Shown here piece by piece: positions 51,446 to 60,952 of a stretch of DNA of 64,000 bases. Position 1 is the stretch's first letter, and every line of letters begins with the position of its first letter. The DNA lies in assembly GCF_035989305.1 (NCBI RefSeq), contig NZ_CP108514.1, forward strand, positions 3,100,501-3,164,500, given 5' to 3'. This DNA comes from Streptomyces sp. NBC_01233. GTDB lineage: Bacteria; Actinomycetota; Actinomycetes; Streptomycetales; Streptomycetaceae. The notes below the pieces were generated by a model that saw only the letters and a list, made by a program, of their open reading frames with translations, was not told where the DNA came from and made no database searches. Both the position numbers and the translations under genes were made by a program.

Positions 51446-51907
51446 CTACGTCGCGGACGCGCCCCGGCGCCTGAACCAGTCGCCGCCCGGTATCTCGCTC
51501 CCCGATTCCCGCAGGTCGCGGGCGAGCAGCGGGGCCGCCAGATAGACCCAGGCCCGGACCGGGGTGCCGTCGGGACGCAGGGCCCGGCGGGCCGTCCGGT
51601 CGTAGACGTTCCCCGGGCGGCCCGGGCCCCCGTACTCCTCCAGCAGGTCCAGCGCGGCCAGCAGTTCCCCGTACGCGCCCGGCGCCGCCGTGATCAGCTC
51701 GCCGACGACGGCCGAGCCGGGCCGGTGGACCGCGTACGGGTATCCGGGGCCGTCGTAGAGCACCGCGTCCGGGAGGGTGGCGGGCTCCTCCGAGGCCGTG
51801 CGGCCGCGCAGGAACAGGTCGTGGTTGACCTCGCCGGGGCGCAGGGTCCCGTAGACGAAGAAGGGGAGCGGGGCGGTCGGGTCTTGTGGCCGTTCGACCG
51901 ATGTCAC
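51446..51907 (-). CDS. Gamma-glutamylcyclotransferase-fold protein
   Basis: 153 residues from GTG 51907. The substrate loop is FFVYGTLRPGEVNHDLF (YGSLxxG type) and the catalytic Glu is expected in AALDLLEEYGGPG. VRAWVYLAAPLLARDL closes the fold. The family contains glutathione-, gamma-glutamylamine- and GGCT enzymes, and the particular substrate cannot be told from sequence. Convergent with dnaG by 6 bp. Confidence 0.85.
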   Translation of the reverse strand: MTSVERPQDPTAPLPFFVYGTLRPGEVNHDLFLRGRTASEEPATLPDAVLYDGPGYPYAVHRPGSAVVGELITAAPGAYGELLAALDLLEEYGGPGRPGNVYDRTARRALRPDGTPVRAWVYLAAPLLARDLRESGSEIPGGDWFRRRGASAT

Positions 51908-52359
51908 GGGGCCTCCCTCGGGATGGGGCGCAGCCTCCGCCGGCCGGGCCGAAGGTCCCGGCTTCGCCGCGCCCCACCACCGTACGCACCGCTGTTGCAC
52001 GACCTCCCGGCGCCCGTGACCCGCGCCGTCCGGCGTCGGCCTCGTCCCCCTCCCACCTCACGGTTCTGCGTCCATGACGGCTTCGTCCCGCCGCCCGCTC
52101 GCCGCCCTCCCGTGCGCCTGCGCACTCGCGGACGCCGGACCGCCCCGCCCCGCCCCGCCCCGGCCCGCGCCGGCCCGCGCCCGGTGGGAGTCACCCGGAC
52201 GGCGCGGACGGCCCGGACGGCGGCACGACCCGCCTTGACCTGCGAATACGGCTCGTGCGTGGACCGCGTACAGGCACACCTGACGGGACATCAGCAGGCG
52301 CGCGGCGGGCGGGCCGGGTTATCTCGGAAGCACGACCCCGTGTCTTCAGGAGAGTCCCC

Positions 52360-52902
52360 ATGCGCCGACGTACCGCACACGTGCTGACCGCGACCGCGCT
52401 GACCGCCGCCGCGTTCACCGGGCCGGTCGCCGGCGCGGTCGCCGCAGTGGACCTGGGCATGGTGGGCTTCGCGCCCGGGGACTTCGCCCCGCTGGAGGTG
52501 TGGCCCAAGTCCGCCGCCCCCGGCGCCACCGTCACCGTGAACACCACCGCCTGCGGGTCCGGCAGCCACGCCGAGGGCGATGCCACCACGGTCGGCGGCG
52601 GCCGGTTCAAGCTGGTCCCGGGCACCCACAAGGAGGTCGTCGTGGGGCAGTTCCAGGTGGCCCACGGCACCCGGCCCGGCACATACGGCATCGGCGCGAC
52701 CTGCGCGAACGGCAAGTTCGCCACCGGCGACCTGGTCGTCACCGAACGCGGCCCGCAGGGCCACGTCAACACCGGGGTGGGCGGTGGCACGACCACCACC
52801 ACGAACCCCGCCAAGATCGCGGCGGGGGCGGCCGTACTGGCCGCTGCCGCCGTCGGCGGTACCTGGCTCCTGCGTCGCCGGGCGAGCGGCACGCGGAGCT
52901 GA
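52360..52902 (+). CDS. Secreted protein with C-terminal anchor
   Basis: 180 residues from ATG 52360 (AGGAG before it). A Sec signal (HVLTATALTAAAFTGPVAGA) is followed by a beta-rich extracellular domain with two Cys (TTACGSGSHAEG, IGATCANGKF). After a Thr/Gly linker, a hydrophobic helix AAGAAVLAAAAVGGTWLL ends in RRRASGTRS, the layout of a cell-wall-sorted protein but without LPXTG. It sits next to a class F sortase gene and is its likely physiological neighbour. Confidence 0.82.
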   Translation: MRRRTAHVLTATALTAAAFTGPVAGAVAAVDLGMVGFAPGDFAPLEVWPKSAAPGATVTVNTTACGSGSHAEGDATTVGGGRFKLVPGTHKEVVVGQFQVAHGTRPGTYGIGATCANGKFATGDLVVTERGPQGHVNTGVGGGTTTTTNPAKIAAGAAVLAAAAVGGTWLLRRRASGTRS

Positions 52903-53032
52903 CGGACGCCCACCGCGGCTCCGGCCGCGGTCCGACCGGTACCGTCCCCCGTCGCCCGCCCCGCGAGGTCCCCCCCGTTCGCGGGGCCGGGCGACGGCCA
53001 GTCACCCCGAAACGGAAGCCGAGGGGGTACGC

Positions 53033-53752
53033 ATGGGTGGCGAATTCGGTGGCGCCCGGGGCCCCGACCGGCAGCCCTGGTCCCCGCCCGGCGAGCGCCC
53101 CGGATCAAGTGCGCGGGCCCCCGCCCGGGCCGTCCGCACCCCGACCGCCCGCCACGGGGGACTCGTCGCGCTCGCCGCCTGCATCGGCATCTGGCTCGTC
53201 ACCAGCGGTTCCCGGGAGCCGGTCGGGCCGCTGCTGCCCTCCCCCGCCGAGGCCCTGACCGCCGCCGGAGTCGTGGGCCCGGGCATCGCCCCGCTCCCCG
53301 GCTCCCCGCCCGGCCGGATCCGGATCCCCTCCATCCGGGTCGACGCCCCGCTCACCGGACTGGGCCTGGAGCGGGACGGCAGCCTCGAAGTCCCGCCGCC
53401 CGACCGCCGCGACCTGGCCGGCTGGTACCGCGAGGGAACCACCCCGGGCGCCACCGGCACGGCCGTCATCGCCGGGCACGTGGACGACGCCGCCGGGCCG
53501 GGGGTCTTCTACCACCTGGGCGCGCTGCGCCGGGGGGCCGCGATCGAGATCCCGCGCGCGGACGGCCGTACGGCCGTGTTCACGATCCACGCCGTCGAGG
53601 TCTACGACGCCCAGGCCTTCCCCGACACCCGCGTGTACGGCCCTTCGGCACGGGCCGAGCTGCGGGTGATCACCTGCGGCGGCGGCTTCTCGCCGCGCAC
53701 GGGCTACCGCGGCAACGTGGTCGTCTTCGCGCACCTCACCGGGACGTACTGA
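53033..53752 (+). CDS. Class F sortase
   Basis: 239 residues from ATG 53033. Membrane anchor GGLVALAACIGIWLVTSG at about 42-59. The sortase fold has IRIPSIRVDAPLTGLGL, the catalytic His in TAVIAGHVDDAAG, Cys in LRVITCGGGFS and Arg in SPRTGYRGNVVVF. It attaches or processes surface proteins. Class F is the small high-GC actinobacterial group. Genes for a secreted protein and this sortase are adjacent, 130 bp apart. Confidence 0.93.
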   Translation: MGGEFGGARGPDRQPWSPPGERPGSSARAPARAVRTPTARHGGLVALAACIGIWLVTSGSREPVGPLLPSPAEALTAAGVVGPGIAPLPGSPPGRIRIPSIRVDAPLTGLGLERDGSLEVPPPDRRDLAGWYREGTTPGATGTAVIAGHVDDAAGPGVFYHLGALRRGAAIEIPRADGRTAVFTIHAVEVYDAQAFPDTRVYGPSARAELRVITCGGGFSPRTGYRGNVVVFAHLTGTY

Positions 53753-53759
53753 GCACCGG

Positions 53760-54536
53760 TCATCCCCACTGCTCGAGGCCGAGCTTGACCACCAGCGCGC
53801 CCACCACCGTCAGCAGCACCCCGCGGACGAAGCCGCTGCCCTTCTTGAGCGCCATCCGGGCGCCGATCATGCCGCCGGCCAGGTTGAAGACCGCCATGAG
53901 CGCGGCCAGCTGCCACAGCACCATGCCCTGGTAGGCGAACATCGCGAGCGCCCCCGCGTTGGTGCAGCAGTTGACGATCTTGGCGGTCGCGGAGGCGGTG
54001 ACCAGGTCGAGGTGGAGCAGCGCCGTGAGCGCGAGCACCAGGAAGGTGCCGGTGCCGGGCCCGATGAGGCCGTCGTAGAAGCCGATGCCGAGGCCGGCGA
54101 GCCCGATGGCGAGCAGCACCCGCTGCCGGCTGACGGGCGCGGTCGAGGGGGCGGTGCCGAAGCCGGGTTTGAAGATCACGACGCCCGCGACGATCACGAG
54201 CACGCCCATGATCAGCGGCCGGAGCGCGTCCTTGCTGATGCCGCCGGCGAGCGCGGCGCCGCCCATCGAGCCGACGAGCGCGGCCAGGCCGATGCGGACG
54301 GCGAGCTTCACGTCCACCGGGGCCTTGCGGACGTAGGTGACCGCCGCGCCCGCCGTGCCGACGATGGCCACGGCCTTGTTGGTGCCGAGGACGGTGGCGG
54401 GGTGGGCGTTCGGCAGGCCGAGCAGGAGCGCGGGCAGGAGCAGCAGGCCGCCGCCGCCCACCACGGCGTCGATCCAGCCGGCCGCCGCCGCGGCCACGCA
54501 CAGGACGATGATCATGGTCGTTGATATGTCAGGCAC
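53760..54536 (-). CDS. TauE/SafE-family anion exporter
   Basis: 258 residues with about eight hydrophobic helices in two similar halves. Each half starts with the family turn: WIDAVVGGGGLLLLPALL and GFYDGLIGPGTGTFLVLAL. The GTNKAVAIVGT segment is also typical. It exports sulfite or sulfonate-derived anions in characterised members. Genomic context gives no specific substrate; nearby sulfur or taurine genes are not seen. Confidence 0.9.
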   Translation of the reverse strand: MPDISTTMIIVLCVAAAAAGWIDAVVGGGGLLLLPALLLGLPNAHPATVLGTNKAVAIVGTAGAAVTYVRKAPVDVKLAVRIGLAALVGSMGGAALAGGISKDALRPLIMGVLVIVAGVVIFKPGFGTAPSTAPVSRQRVLLAIGLAGLGIGFYDGLIGPGTGTFLVLALTALLHLDLVTASATAKIVNCCTNAGALAMFAYQGMVLWQLAALMAVFNLAGGMIGARMALKKGSGFVRGVLLTVVGALVVKLGLEQWG

Positions 54537-54572
54537 GTGATGACCCTATGGAGCTGTCAGGTGCAGGGGCCG

Positions 54573-54851
54573 TCAATCCCCGGAAACTTGCGCAAAGGTT
54601 GAGCTTTGCCGGGCCGGCACCCGGTCCGGGGCCACCGGAGCCGCCGGGTCCACCGCCGCCGTGAGCACGGTCGCGGCCAGCACACTGGCCGCCCCCAGCC
54701 CCGCCGCCAGGCGCCGCGCGGGGGGTACGGCGGCCATGACGGCCAGCCCGGCCCGCACCACCGAGGGCGTACGGGGCTTGCGGTGCCGGGCCGCGGCGGG
54801 GGCCTTGGCCCCGACGGGTACGGACAGGGCGACGTGCAGTGGGTGACGCAT
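54573..54851 (-). CDS. Small protein with single transmembrane/signal segment
   Basis: 92 residues from ATG 54851. Basic N-terminus (ARHRKPRTPSVVRAG), then two hydrophobic stretches (VMAAVPPARRLAAGLG, VLAATVLTAA) and a short polar end. It is probably membrane-bound. It lies 65 bp after the ferric-reductase-like gene on the same strand. Nothing more can be deduced. Confidence 0.45.
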   Translation of the reverse strand: MRHPLHVALSVPVGAKAPAAARHRKPRTPSVVRAGLAVMAAVPPARRLAAGLGAASVLAATVLTAAVDPAAPVAPDRVPARQSSTFAQVSGD

Positions 54852-54916
54852 GGGGCGGTGACTCCTCGGGGAACGCCGGACGGAAGGGGAAGCCCCCCGC
54901 TCAGAAGCTGAAGCGC

Positions 54917-56212
54917 TCAGAAGCTGAAGCACTCGGAATGGATGCGTCCGGCCGGCACCCCGGCCCGCAGCAGCGCCGCCCGGGTCGCCTCGGCCATCCC
55001 CGGCGGCCCGCACAGGTACACGTCGTGCTCGGTCAGGTCCGGCACCAGCGCGGCCAGCGCCTGCGGAGCCAGCGGATCGTATGCCGCACCCGAGGGCCCC
55101 AGCAGGTAGTGCAGCCCGGCCTGCCGCTCGGCGGCGATGGTCTCCAGTTCGCTGCGCAGGACGAGGTGCTCCTCTGCCCCGGCGCGGTAGAGCAGGGTGA
55201 TGTCCCCGGGACCGCCGGGCAGCGTCTCGAACAGCGCCCGCATGGGGGTGATCCCGACCCCGCCCGCGATCAGCAGCACCTTGGGCCGGGTCCGCCGGGC
55301 GGCGGTGAGCGCGCCGAACGGCCCGGTGGCGAGGACCCGCGTGCCGGGGCGCAGCCGCCGGATCCGGCGGGAGTGGCCGCCGAGCCCCTTGACGGTGATC
55401 CGCAGGGCGTTCCCGCGGACCGGCGCGGACAGCGAGAACGGCAGGGCGGTGTGCCACAGCCGCCGCTGGAGGAACCGCCAGCGCAGGAACTGGCCCGGCT
55501 CCGCGCGCAGTTCCGCGAGGTGCTCCCCGTACATGACGACCGAGACCACCCCGGGCCCCTCCACCCGGACGTCCGCGACCCGCAGCGCGTGCCGCAGGGC
55601 CTGCCGCACGGGGACCACCGCGCGGTACCAGACCAGCAGCACGGCGACGACGGTGTGCGCGAGCGCCCAGAACCAGGCGGCCGCGGCGAGATCGGGCCCG
55701 GCGAGCTGGTGGCCGAAGGCGAGTGCGGCGGCGAGGTGGACCAGCAGGTGCACCCCGCGCCAGGTTTCGTGCGACACCCGGCGGCGTACCGCACGGGCGG
55801 AGGTCACACCGACCGCGGCCAGGAGGACGGTCCCGGCCGCGGCGGCGGCGAGCGCGGGGTAGCCGAGCAGCTCCCGGACGGCGGAGACCACGTCGACGCC
55901 CTCGTGCACGGCGTATCCGAGCAGGGCGAAGAGCCCGTGCCCGAAGCAGAGGAGGAGCACGTACCGGCCGCCGAAGGCGTGCCAGCGGGCGAGCCGGTCG
56001 GCGCCGACCCCGTGCTCGACGGCGGGCACCCGGGCCATCAGGAACAGCAGCACGAGCACCCCGTAGCCGGCGAGCAGACCGGTCAGGTGCGCGGCGGTGG
56101 CGAACAGCGCGTCGGGCCGGGCCGAGGGTCGCACCTGCGCCGCCCAGAGCAGGGTCACCACCCCCGCTCCGCCCAGCATCCCGCCCCTGACCCGCACCGC
56201 CGCATCTCGCAT
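54917..56212 (-). CDS. Ferric reductase-like membrane flavoprotein
   Basis: 431 residues from ATG 56212. The N-terminal 200 residues hold six helices with the haem-ligand His pattern (RWHAFGGRYVLLLCFGHGLF; WRGVHLLVHLAAALAFGHQL). The FAD-binding domain has WHTALPFSLSAPVRGN, and the NAD-binding domain has LLIAGGVGITPMRALFETLP, ending in VYLCGPPGMAEA and HSECFSF. It moves electrons from NAD(P)H across the membrane to metal or another acceptor. It lies divergent to the nitrite reductase operon. Confidence 0.87.
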   Translation of the reverse strand: MRDAAVRVRGGMLGGAGVVTLLWAAQVRPSARPDALFATAAHLTGLLAGYGVLVLLFLMARVPAVEHGVGADRLARWHAFGGRYVLLLCFGHGLFALLGYAVHEGVDVVSAVRELLGYPALAAAAAGTVLLAAVGVTSARAVRRRVSHETWRGVHLLVHLAAALAFGHQLAGPDLAAAAWFWALAHTVVAVLLVWYRAVVPVRQALRHALRVADVRVEGPGVVSVVMYGEHLAELRAEPGQFLRWRFLQRRLWHTALPFSLSAPVRGNALRITVKGLGGHSRRIRRLRPGTRVLATGPFGALTAARRTRPKVLLIAGGVGITPMRALFETLPGGPGDITLLYRAGAEEHLVLRSELETIAAERQAGLHYLLGPSGAAYDPLAPQALAALVPDLTEHDVYLCGPPGMAEATRAALLRAGVPAGRIHSECFSF

Positions 56213-56320
56213 ACGGAGCACGCTAAGGGCCCCGGCGGCGGCCCCGGTGATCCTTAAGGCGGCCTTGAGGAAGGCCTCACCGACCCTTAACCCCGGCGCT
56301 GAGCTCGGCGTTCCGTCCGG

Positions 56321-56347
56321 GTAACAGCGGCGATGCGGCGGGGAAAC
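56321..56347 (+). promoter_or_regulatory. GlnR-like operator before the nitrite reductase operon
   Basis: GTAAC-n6-GATGC-n6-GAAAC: three half-sites at 11-bp steps, matching the GlnR box. It is 22 bp upstream of the ATG at 56370. Confidence 0.7.
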
Positions 56348-56369
56348 AGCGGCCGCGCACGCTCGTGCC

Positions 56370-57647
56370 ATGACCTCGAATCAGCGTGTGGTGGTGATCG
56401 GCGGCGGCCTCGCGGGCCTGCGACTGGCCGCGCGCCTGACCGGTGCCGCGGCGGTGACCGTCCTCGGCGAGGAGCCGCACGCCCCCTACAACCGGGTGCT
56501 GCTCGCGGAGGTCCTCGCCGGCCGCTACGCACCGGAGGTCACCGCCCTCCCGACGCCCGGCCCCGCACTGCGCCGGGGCGTCCGCGCGGTACGGATCGAC
56601 CGCACCGACCGGACCGTGCTGTGCGACGACGGGACGGTGGCGGAGTACGACACGCTGGTACTGGCCACGGGCTCGAACGCGGTGCTCCCGCCGCTGCGCG
56701 GGCTGTTCGAGCCCGAAGGCCGGGACCTCCCGGACGGGGTCCACGCGTTCCGCACGATGGACGACTGCCTGGCCCTCTCGGCGGCCGTACGCCCCGGAGT
56801 GCGGGCGGTGGTGATCGGCGGGGGCCTGCTGGGCGTCTCCGCGGCCCGTGCGCTCGCCGCGCGGGGGGCGGTGGTGGTCCTGGCCCAGCAGGGCGAGCGC
56901 CTGATGGAACGCCAACTGGACGCCGACGCCTCCGCCCTGCTGGCCACGCACCTGACCGACCTCGGCGTGGAAATCCACACGGAATGCCGGGTCCGCGGCC
57001 TGATCACGACGGGTTCACCCGCGGCTCCGCTGCTGGGGCTCCGGGCAGAGCCCGGGAGACGGCGCGGCGGGGACACGGGCAGGGTCGTCAAGGGGGTCGA
57101 GCTCGCCGACGGGTACCGGCTGGAGGCCGATCTCGTCGTGCTCGCCTGCGGCGTCCGCCCCCGCACGGGCCTCGCCAAGTCCGCCGGCCTCGACGTCCGC
57201 GCCGGCATAGTGGTCGACGACCACCTGCGCACCAGCGACCCCCGCATCCACGCCATCGGCGACTGCGCCGAGCACGCCGGCCAGGTGTACGGCCTGGCGG
57301 GCGCCGCCCTGGAGCAGGCCGACGCCCTCGCCGCGGTCCTCACCGGAACCCCCGCGCGCTACACCGGCACGCGCGCCCTCACCCGCCTCACCCTCGGCGG
57401 TGCCGAGAACGGCTCCCTGGACCTCGCCGCCTTCGGCGAGACCACCCCCCGCCCCGGAGACGACGTGGTCCGCCTCGCCGACGCCACCCGCGGGACCTAC
57501 CGGAAGGTCGTCGTCCGAGACGACCGGCTCGTCGGCGGGGTGCTGCTCGGCGAGCTCTCCACCGTGGGCGCCCTCGCCCGCACCTGGGAGGGCGACGAGT
57601 CCCCGCACGACCTGTTCCACCTGCTCACCGACGACGGAGGCCACTGA
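56370..57647 (+). CDS. FAD-dependent reductase of the nitrite/nitrate assimilation operon
   Basis: 425 residues from ATG 56370. FAD motif VVVIGGGLAGLRLAARL, NAD(P) motif VVIGGGLLGVSAARALAARG, and the FAD closing stretch SDPRIHAIGDCAEHAGQVYG. Absence of a C-terminal siroheme or BFD domain shows it is a stand-alone flavoprotein like the front part of NirB. It is one codon away from nirB and likely supplies electrons to NasA or NirB. Confidence 0.85.
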   Translation: MTSNQRVVVIGGGLAGLRLAARLTGAAAVTVLGEEPHAPYNRVLLAEVLAGRYAPEVTALPTPGPALRRGVRAVRIDRTDRTVLCDDGTVAEYDTLVLATGSNAVLPPLRGLFEPEGRDLPDGVHAFRTMDDCLALSAAVRPGVRAVVIGGGLLGVSAARALAARGAVVVLAQQGERLMERQLDADASALLATHLTDLGVEIHTECRVRGLITTGSPAAPLLGLRAEPGRRRGGDTGRVVKGVELADGYRLEADLVVLACGVRPRTGLAKSAGLDVRAGIVVDDHLRTSDPRIHAIGDCAEHAGQVYGLAGAALEQADALAAVLTGTPARYTGTRALTRLTLGGAENGSLDLAAFGETTPRPGDDVVRLADATRGTYRKVVVRDDRLVGGVLLGELSTVGALARTWEGDESPHDLFHLLTDDGGH

Positions 57648-57648
57648 G

Positions 57649-60174
57649 ATGACCGAGCCCCTGCCCACGATCGTGCTCATCGGGCACGGCATGGTCGGCC
57701 AGCGCTACCTCGAAGCGCTCGCCGAGCGCGGGGTCACCGCCACGCACCGGATCACCGTGCTCTGCGAGGAGCCCCGGCCCGCCTACGACCGCGTGCACTT
57801 GACCTCGTACTTCTCCGGCAGCACCGCCGAGGACCTCTCCATGACCCCCGCCGGGTTCATGGAGGAGCACGGCATCGCCCTGCACCTCGACGACCCCGCC
57901 GAGCACATCGACCGGGCCGCCCGCACCGTCACCTCCCGCTCCGGGCAGGTGTTCCCGTACGACGTGCTGGTCCTGGCCACCGGCAGCTATCCCTTCGTGC
58001 CGCCCGTCCCCGGCAAGGACGCCCCCGGCTGCTTCGTCTACCGCACGATCGAGGACCTCCTCGCGATCGAGGAGTACGCGAAGACCCGGACCAGCGGCGC
58101 GGTCGTCGGCGGCGGGCTGCTCGGACTGGAGGCCGCAGGCGCCCTGCAGGGACTCGGCCTCACCACCCGCATCGTCGAGTTCGCCCCGCGGCTGATGCCC
58201 GTCCAGGTCGACGAGGGCGGCGGCGCCGCCCTGCTGCGCACCATCGAGTCCATGGGCCTGACCGTCCACACCGGGGTCGGCACCCAGGAGGTGGTGACCG
58301 GCGAGGACGGCTCCGTCAGCGGCATGCGGCTGTCCGACGGCTCCACCGTCGACACCGACCTCGTCGTCTTCTCCGCGGGGGTCCGCCCCCGCGACCAGCT
58401 GGCCCGTGACGCGGGGCTGGACGTCGGCGAGCGCGGCGGCATCGCGGTCGACGCCCGCTGCCGCACCTCCGACCCGCACGTCTACGCCATCGGCGAGTGC
58501 GCCCTCGCCGTCGACGGCCGGGTCTACGGCCTGGTCGCCCCCGGTTACGAGATGGCCGAGACCGCCGCCGACGATCTGCTGGGACGGGAGAAGGAGTTCA
58601 CCGGGGCCGACCTCTCCACCAAGCTCAAGCTGCTCGGCGTGGACGTGGCCTCCTTCGGCGACGCCCACGGCCACGCCCCCGGCAGCCTCGACGTCGTCTG
58701 GTCGGACTCCCGGTCCGGCGTCTACAAGAAGCTGGTCGTCTCCCCCGACGGAGTCCTCCTCGGCGGGGTCCTGGTCGGCGACGCGGACTCGTACGGGCTG
58801 CTGCGCCCGCTCACCGGCAGCGTGCCGCCGGTCGCCCCCGAGCAGCTGGTGCTGCCCGCCGGGGTCGGCGCGCCCGTCGCGCTCGGCCCGTCCTCCCTCC
58901 CCGACCACGCCGTGATCTGCTCCTGCCACAACGTCACGAAGAAGGCCATCGCCGCCTGCGCCACCCTCGCCGAGGTCAAGAAGTGCACCAAGGCGGGCAC
59001 CGGCTGCGGAAGTTGCGTCAAGGTGATCGGCCAGCTGCTGCCGGCCGCCGCCGACAAGGGGCTCTGCGGCTGCTTCCCGTACACCCGCTCCGAGCTGTAC
59101 GAGATCGTCCGCACCCGGCGGCTCACCTCGTACGAGCAGCTCCTCGACGGCCACGGCCGCCCGGAGGCCCGCGGCGGCGACGGCTGCGAGGTCTGCAAGC
59201 CCACCGTCGGCTCGATCATCGCCTCGCTCGCCCCGACCCTCGGCGCCAGCGGCTACGTCCTGGACGGGGAGCAGGCCGCCCTCCAGGACACCAACGACCA
59301 CTTCCTGGCGAACATGCAGCGCAACGGCTCGTACTCGGTCGTCCCGCGCATCCCCGGCGGTGAGATCACCCCCGACAAGCTGATCGTGATCGGCGAGGTG
59401 GCCCGCGACTTCGGCCTCTACACGAAGATCACCGGCGGTCAGCGGATCGACCTCTTCGGGGCGAGCGTGGACCAGCTCCCGCGGATCTGGGCGCGGCTCG
59501 TCGACGCCGGGTTCGAGTCCGGGCACGCGTACGGGAAGGCCCTGCGGACGGTGAAGTCCTGCGTGGGGCAGACCTGGTGCCGCTACGGGGTCCAGGACAG
59601 CGTCAGGATGGCCATCGACCTGGAGCTGCGCTACCGCGGACTGCGCGCCCCGCACAAGCTCAAGTCGGCCGTGTCCGGCTGCGCCCGCGAGTGCGCGGAG
59701 GCGCAGAGCAAGGACTTCGGGGTCATCGCGACGGCGAGCGGCTGGAACCTCTACGTGGGCGGGAACGGCGGGGCCACCCCGCGCCACGCCGACCTCCTGG
59801 CCCAGGACCTGTCGGACGCGGAACTGGTCCGGCTGATCGACCGGTTCCTGATGTTCTACATCCGCACCGCCGACCGGCTGGAGCGGACCTCCACCTGGCT
59901 GGAGCGGCTGGAGGGCGGCCTGGCGCACCTGCGGGACGTCGTCGTGCACGACTCGCTCGGGCTGTGCGCGGAGCTGGAGTCCCTGATGGCCGACCACGTG
60001 GCGCACTACCGGGACGAGTGGGCCGAGACGCTCCAGGACCCGGAGCGGCTGCGCCGGTTCGTGTCCTTCGTGAACGCGCCCGGCGCCCCCGACCCCACCG
60101 TGAAGTTCGTCCCCGAGCGCGACCAGGTCAAGCCCGACCTGGCCGTCCTGACCATAGGAGGTGCCGTCCGATGA
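57649..60174 (+). CDS. nirB: Nitrite reductase (NAD(P)H) large subunit
   Basis: 841 residues; reduces nitrite to ammonium with six electrons. FAD/NAD domains (TIVLIGHGMVGQRYLEAL, SGAVVGGGLLGLEAAGAL), then the BFD-type [2Fe-2S] domain (VICSCHNVTKKAI, KAGTGCGSCVKV). The siroheme/4Fe-4S domains follow, with KSCVGQTWCRYGVQDS and AVSGCARECAEAQSKDFG providing four Cys ligands. The two nitrite/sulfite reductase ferredoxin-like repeats are intact. It is coupled to nirD in an ATGA overlap. Cofactor siroheme may be finished by the CbiX-like gene at 46036. Confidence 0.96.
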   Translation: MTEPLPTIVLIGHGMVGQRYLEALAERGVTATHRITVLCEEPRPAYDRVHLTSYFSGSTAEDLSMTPAGFMEEHGIALHLDDPAEHIDRAARTVTSRSGQVFPYDVLVLATGSYPFVPPVPGKDAPGCFVYRTIEDLLAIEEYAKTRTSGAVVGGGLLGLEAAGALQGLGLTTRIVEFAPRLMPVQVDEGGGAALLRTIESMGLTVHTGVGTQEVVTGEDGSVSGMRLSDGSTVDTDLVVFSAGVRPRDQLARDAGLDVGERGGIAVDARCRTSDPHVYAIGECALAVDGRVYGLVAPGYEMAETAADDLLGREKEFTGADLSTKLKLLGVDVASFGDAHGHAPGSLDVVWSDSRSGVYKKLVVSPDGVLLGGVLVGDADSYGLLRPLTGSVPPVAPEQLVLPAGVGAPVALGPSSLPDHAVICSCHNVTKKAIAACATLAEVKKCTKAGTGCGSCVKVIGQLLPAAADKGLCGCFPYTRSELYEIVRTRRLTSYEQLLDGHGRPEARGGDGCEVCKPTVGSIIASLAPTLGASGYVLDGEQAALQDTNDHFLANMQRNGSYSVVPRIPGGEITPDKLIVIGEVARDFGLYTKITGGQRIDLFGASVDQLPRIWARLVDAGFESGHAYGKALRTVKSCVGQTWCRYGVQDSVRMAIDLELRYRGLRAPHKLKSAVSGCARECAEAQSKDFGVIATASGWNLYVGGNGGATPRHADLLAQDLSDAELVRLIDRFLMFYIRTADRLERTSTWLERLEGGLAHLRDVVVHDSLGLCAELESLMADHVAHYRDEWAETLQDPERLRRFVSFVNAPGAPDPTVKFVPERDQVKPDLAVLTIGGAVR

Positions 60175-60503
60175 CCGTGGAACTGCAAGTGGCGCAGGGC
60201 TGGCTGACGGTGTGCGAGCTGTCCTCGCTGATCCCCGGGCGCGGGGTGGCGGCCCTGCTGCCCGACGGGAGCCAGGCCGCGGTGTTCGTCGACCGCGCGG
60301 GGCGCCCGTACGCCATCGGCAACCAGGACCCCTTCACCGGGGCGCACGTGCTCTCGCGGGGGCTGGTGGGGGCCGTGGCGGGCCGGCCGTTCGTGGCCTC
60401 GCCGCTGTTGAAGCAGCGCTTCGACCTGGAGTCGGGGCGCTGCCTGGACGACGAGGAGGTGGCGGTCCGGACCTACCCGGTGCGGACCGCCGCGACCTCC
60501 TGA
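60171..60503 (+). CDS. nirD: Nitrite reductase small subunit
   Basis: 110 residues from ATG 60171. A Rieske-fold protein (LTVCELSSLIPGRGVAALL, YAIGNQDPFTGAHVLSRGL, SPLLKQRFDLESGRC) that lacks the two Cys-x-His pairs needed to bind a 2Fe-2S cluster, as is normal for NirD. It stabilises NirB. End of the operon. Confidence 0.93.
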   Translation: MTVELQVAQGWLTVCELSSLIPGRGVAALLPDGSQAAVFVDRAGRPYAIGNQDPFTGAHVLSRGLVGAVAGRPFVASPLLKQRFDLESGRCLDDEEVAVRTYPVRTAATS

Positions 60504-60521
60504 CCACGTGGTGCGGGGCGG

Positions 60522-60929
60522 TCAGCCCTGGACCATGGACGGGTCCATCCACATGATCTCCCAGGTGTGGCCGTCGAGGTCGTCGAAGGCGCGGCCGTAC
60601 ATGACGCCGTGGTCCTGGGCGGGGCGGGGTTCGGTGGCGCCGGCCGCCAGGGCCCCGTCCACCAGCTCGTCGACGGCGGTGCGGCTGGGGGCGCTCAGAC
60701 AGAGCAGCACCTCGGAGGTCTTCGTCGCGTCCGCGATCTCCTTGTGGGTGAAGTCCTTGTACCGGTCCTCGGTCAGGAGCATCGCGACGATGGTGTCGCT
60801 GATGACCATCGAGGCGCAGTTCTCGTCGGTGAACTGGGCGTTGAAGGTGTAGCCCAGCTTGCCCCAGAAGGTCTTGCTGGCCTCCAGGTCCTTGACCGGC
60901 AGGTTGACGAAGATCATGGTGGCGGACAT
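60522..60929 (-). CDS. VOC-family (glyoxalase-fold) protein
   Basis: 135 residues from ATG 60929. Two beta-alpha-beta modules: MIFVNLPVKDLEASKTFWGKL, then SMVISDTIVAMLL, and the C-terminal GRAFDDLDGHTWEIMWMDP. The type is that of small DUF-like VOC proteins near resistance or detoxification genes; metal ligands are only partly recognisable. The open frame continues upstream to 61310 through a simple repeat and is not taken as coding. The start is 24 nt from a 7-bp repeat array. Confidence 0.88.
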   Translation of the reverse strand: MSATMIFVNLPVKDLEASKTFWGKLGYTFNAQFTDENCASMVISDTIVAMLLTEDRYKDFTHKEIADATKTSEVLLCLSAPSRTAVDELVDGALAAGATEPRPAQDHGVMYGRAFDDLDGHTWEIMWMDPSMVQG

Positions 60930-60952
60930 CGAGGTCTCTCTTCTCTCGGGTG

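Noticed and set aside
52130..52190. Tandem CGCCC-rich stretch between the GGCT-fold gene and the secreted protein
   Set aside because: Short GC-rich low-complexity spacer without defined unit or symmetry.
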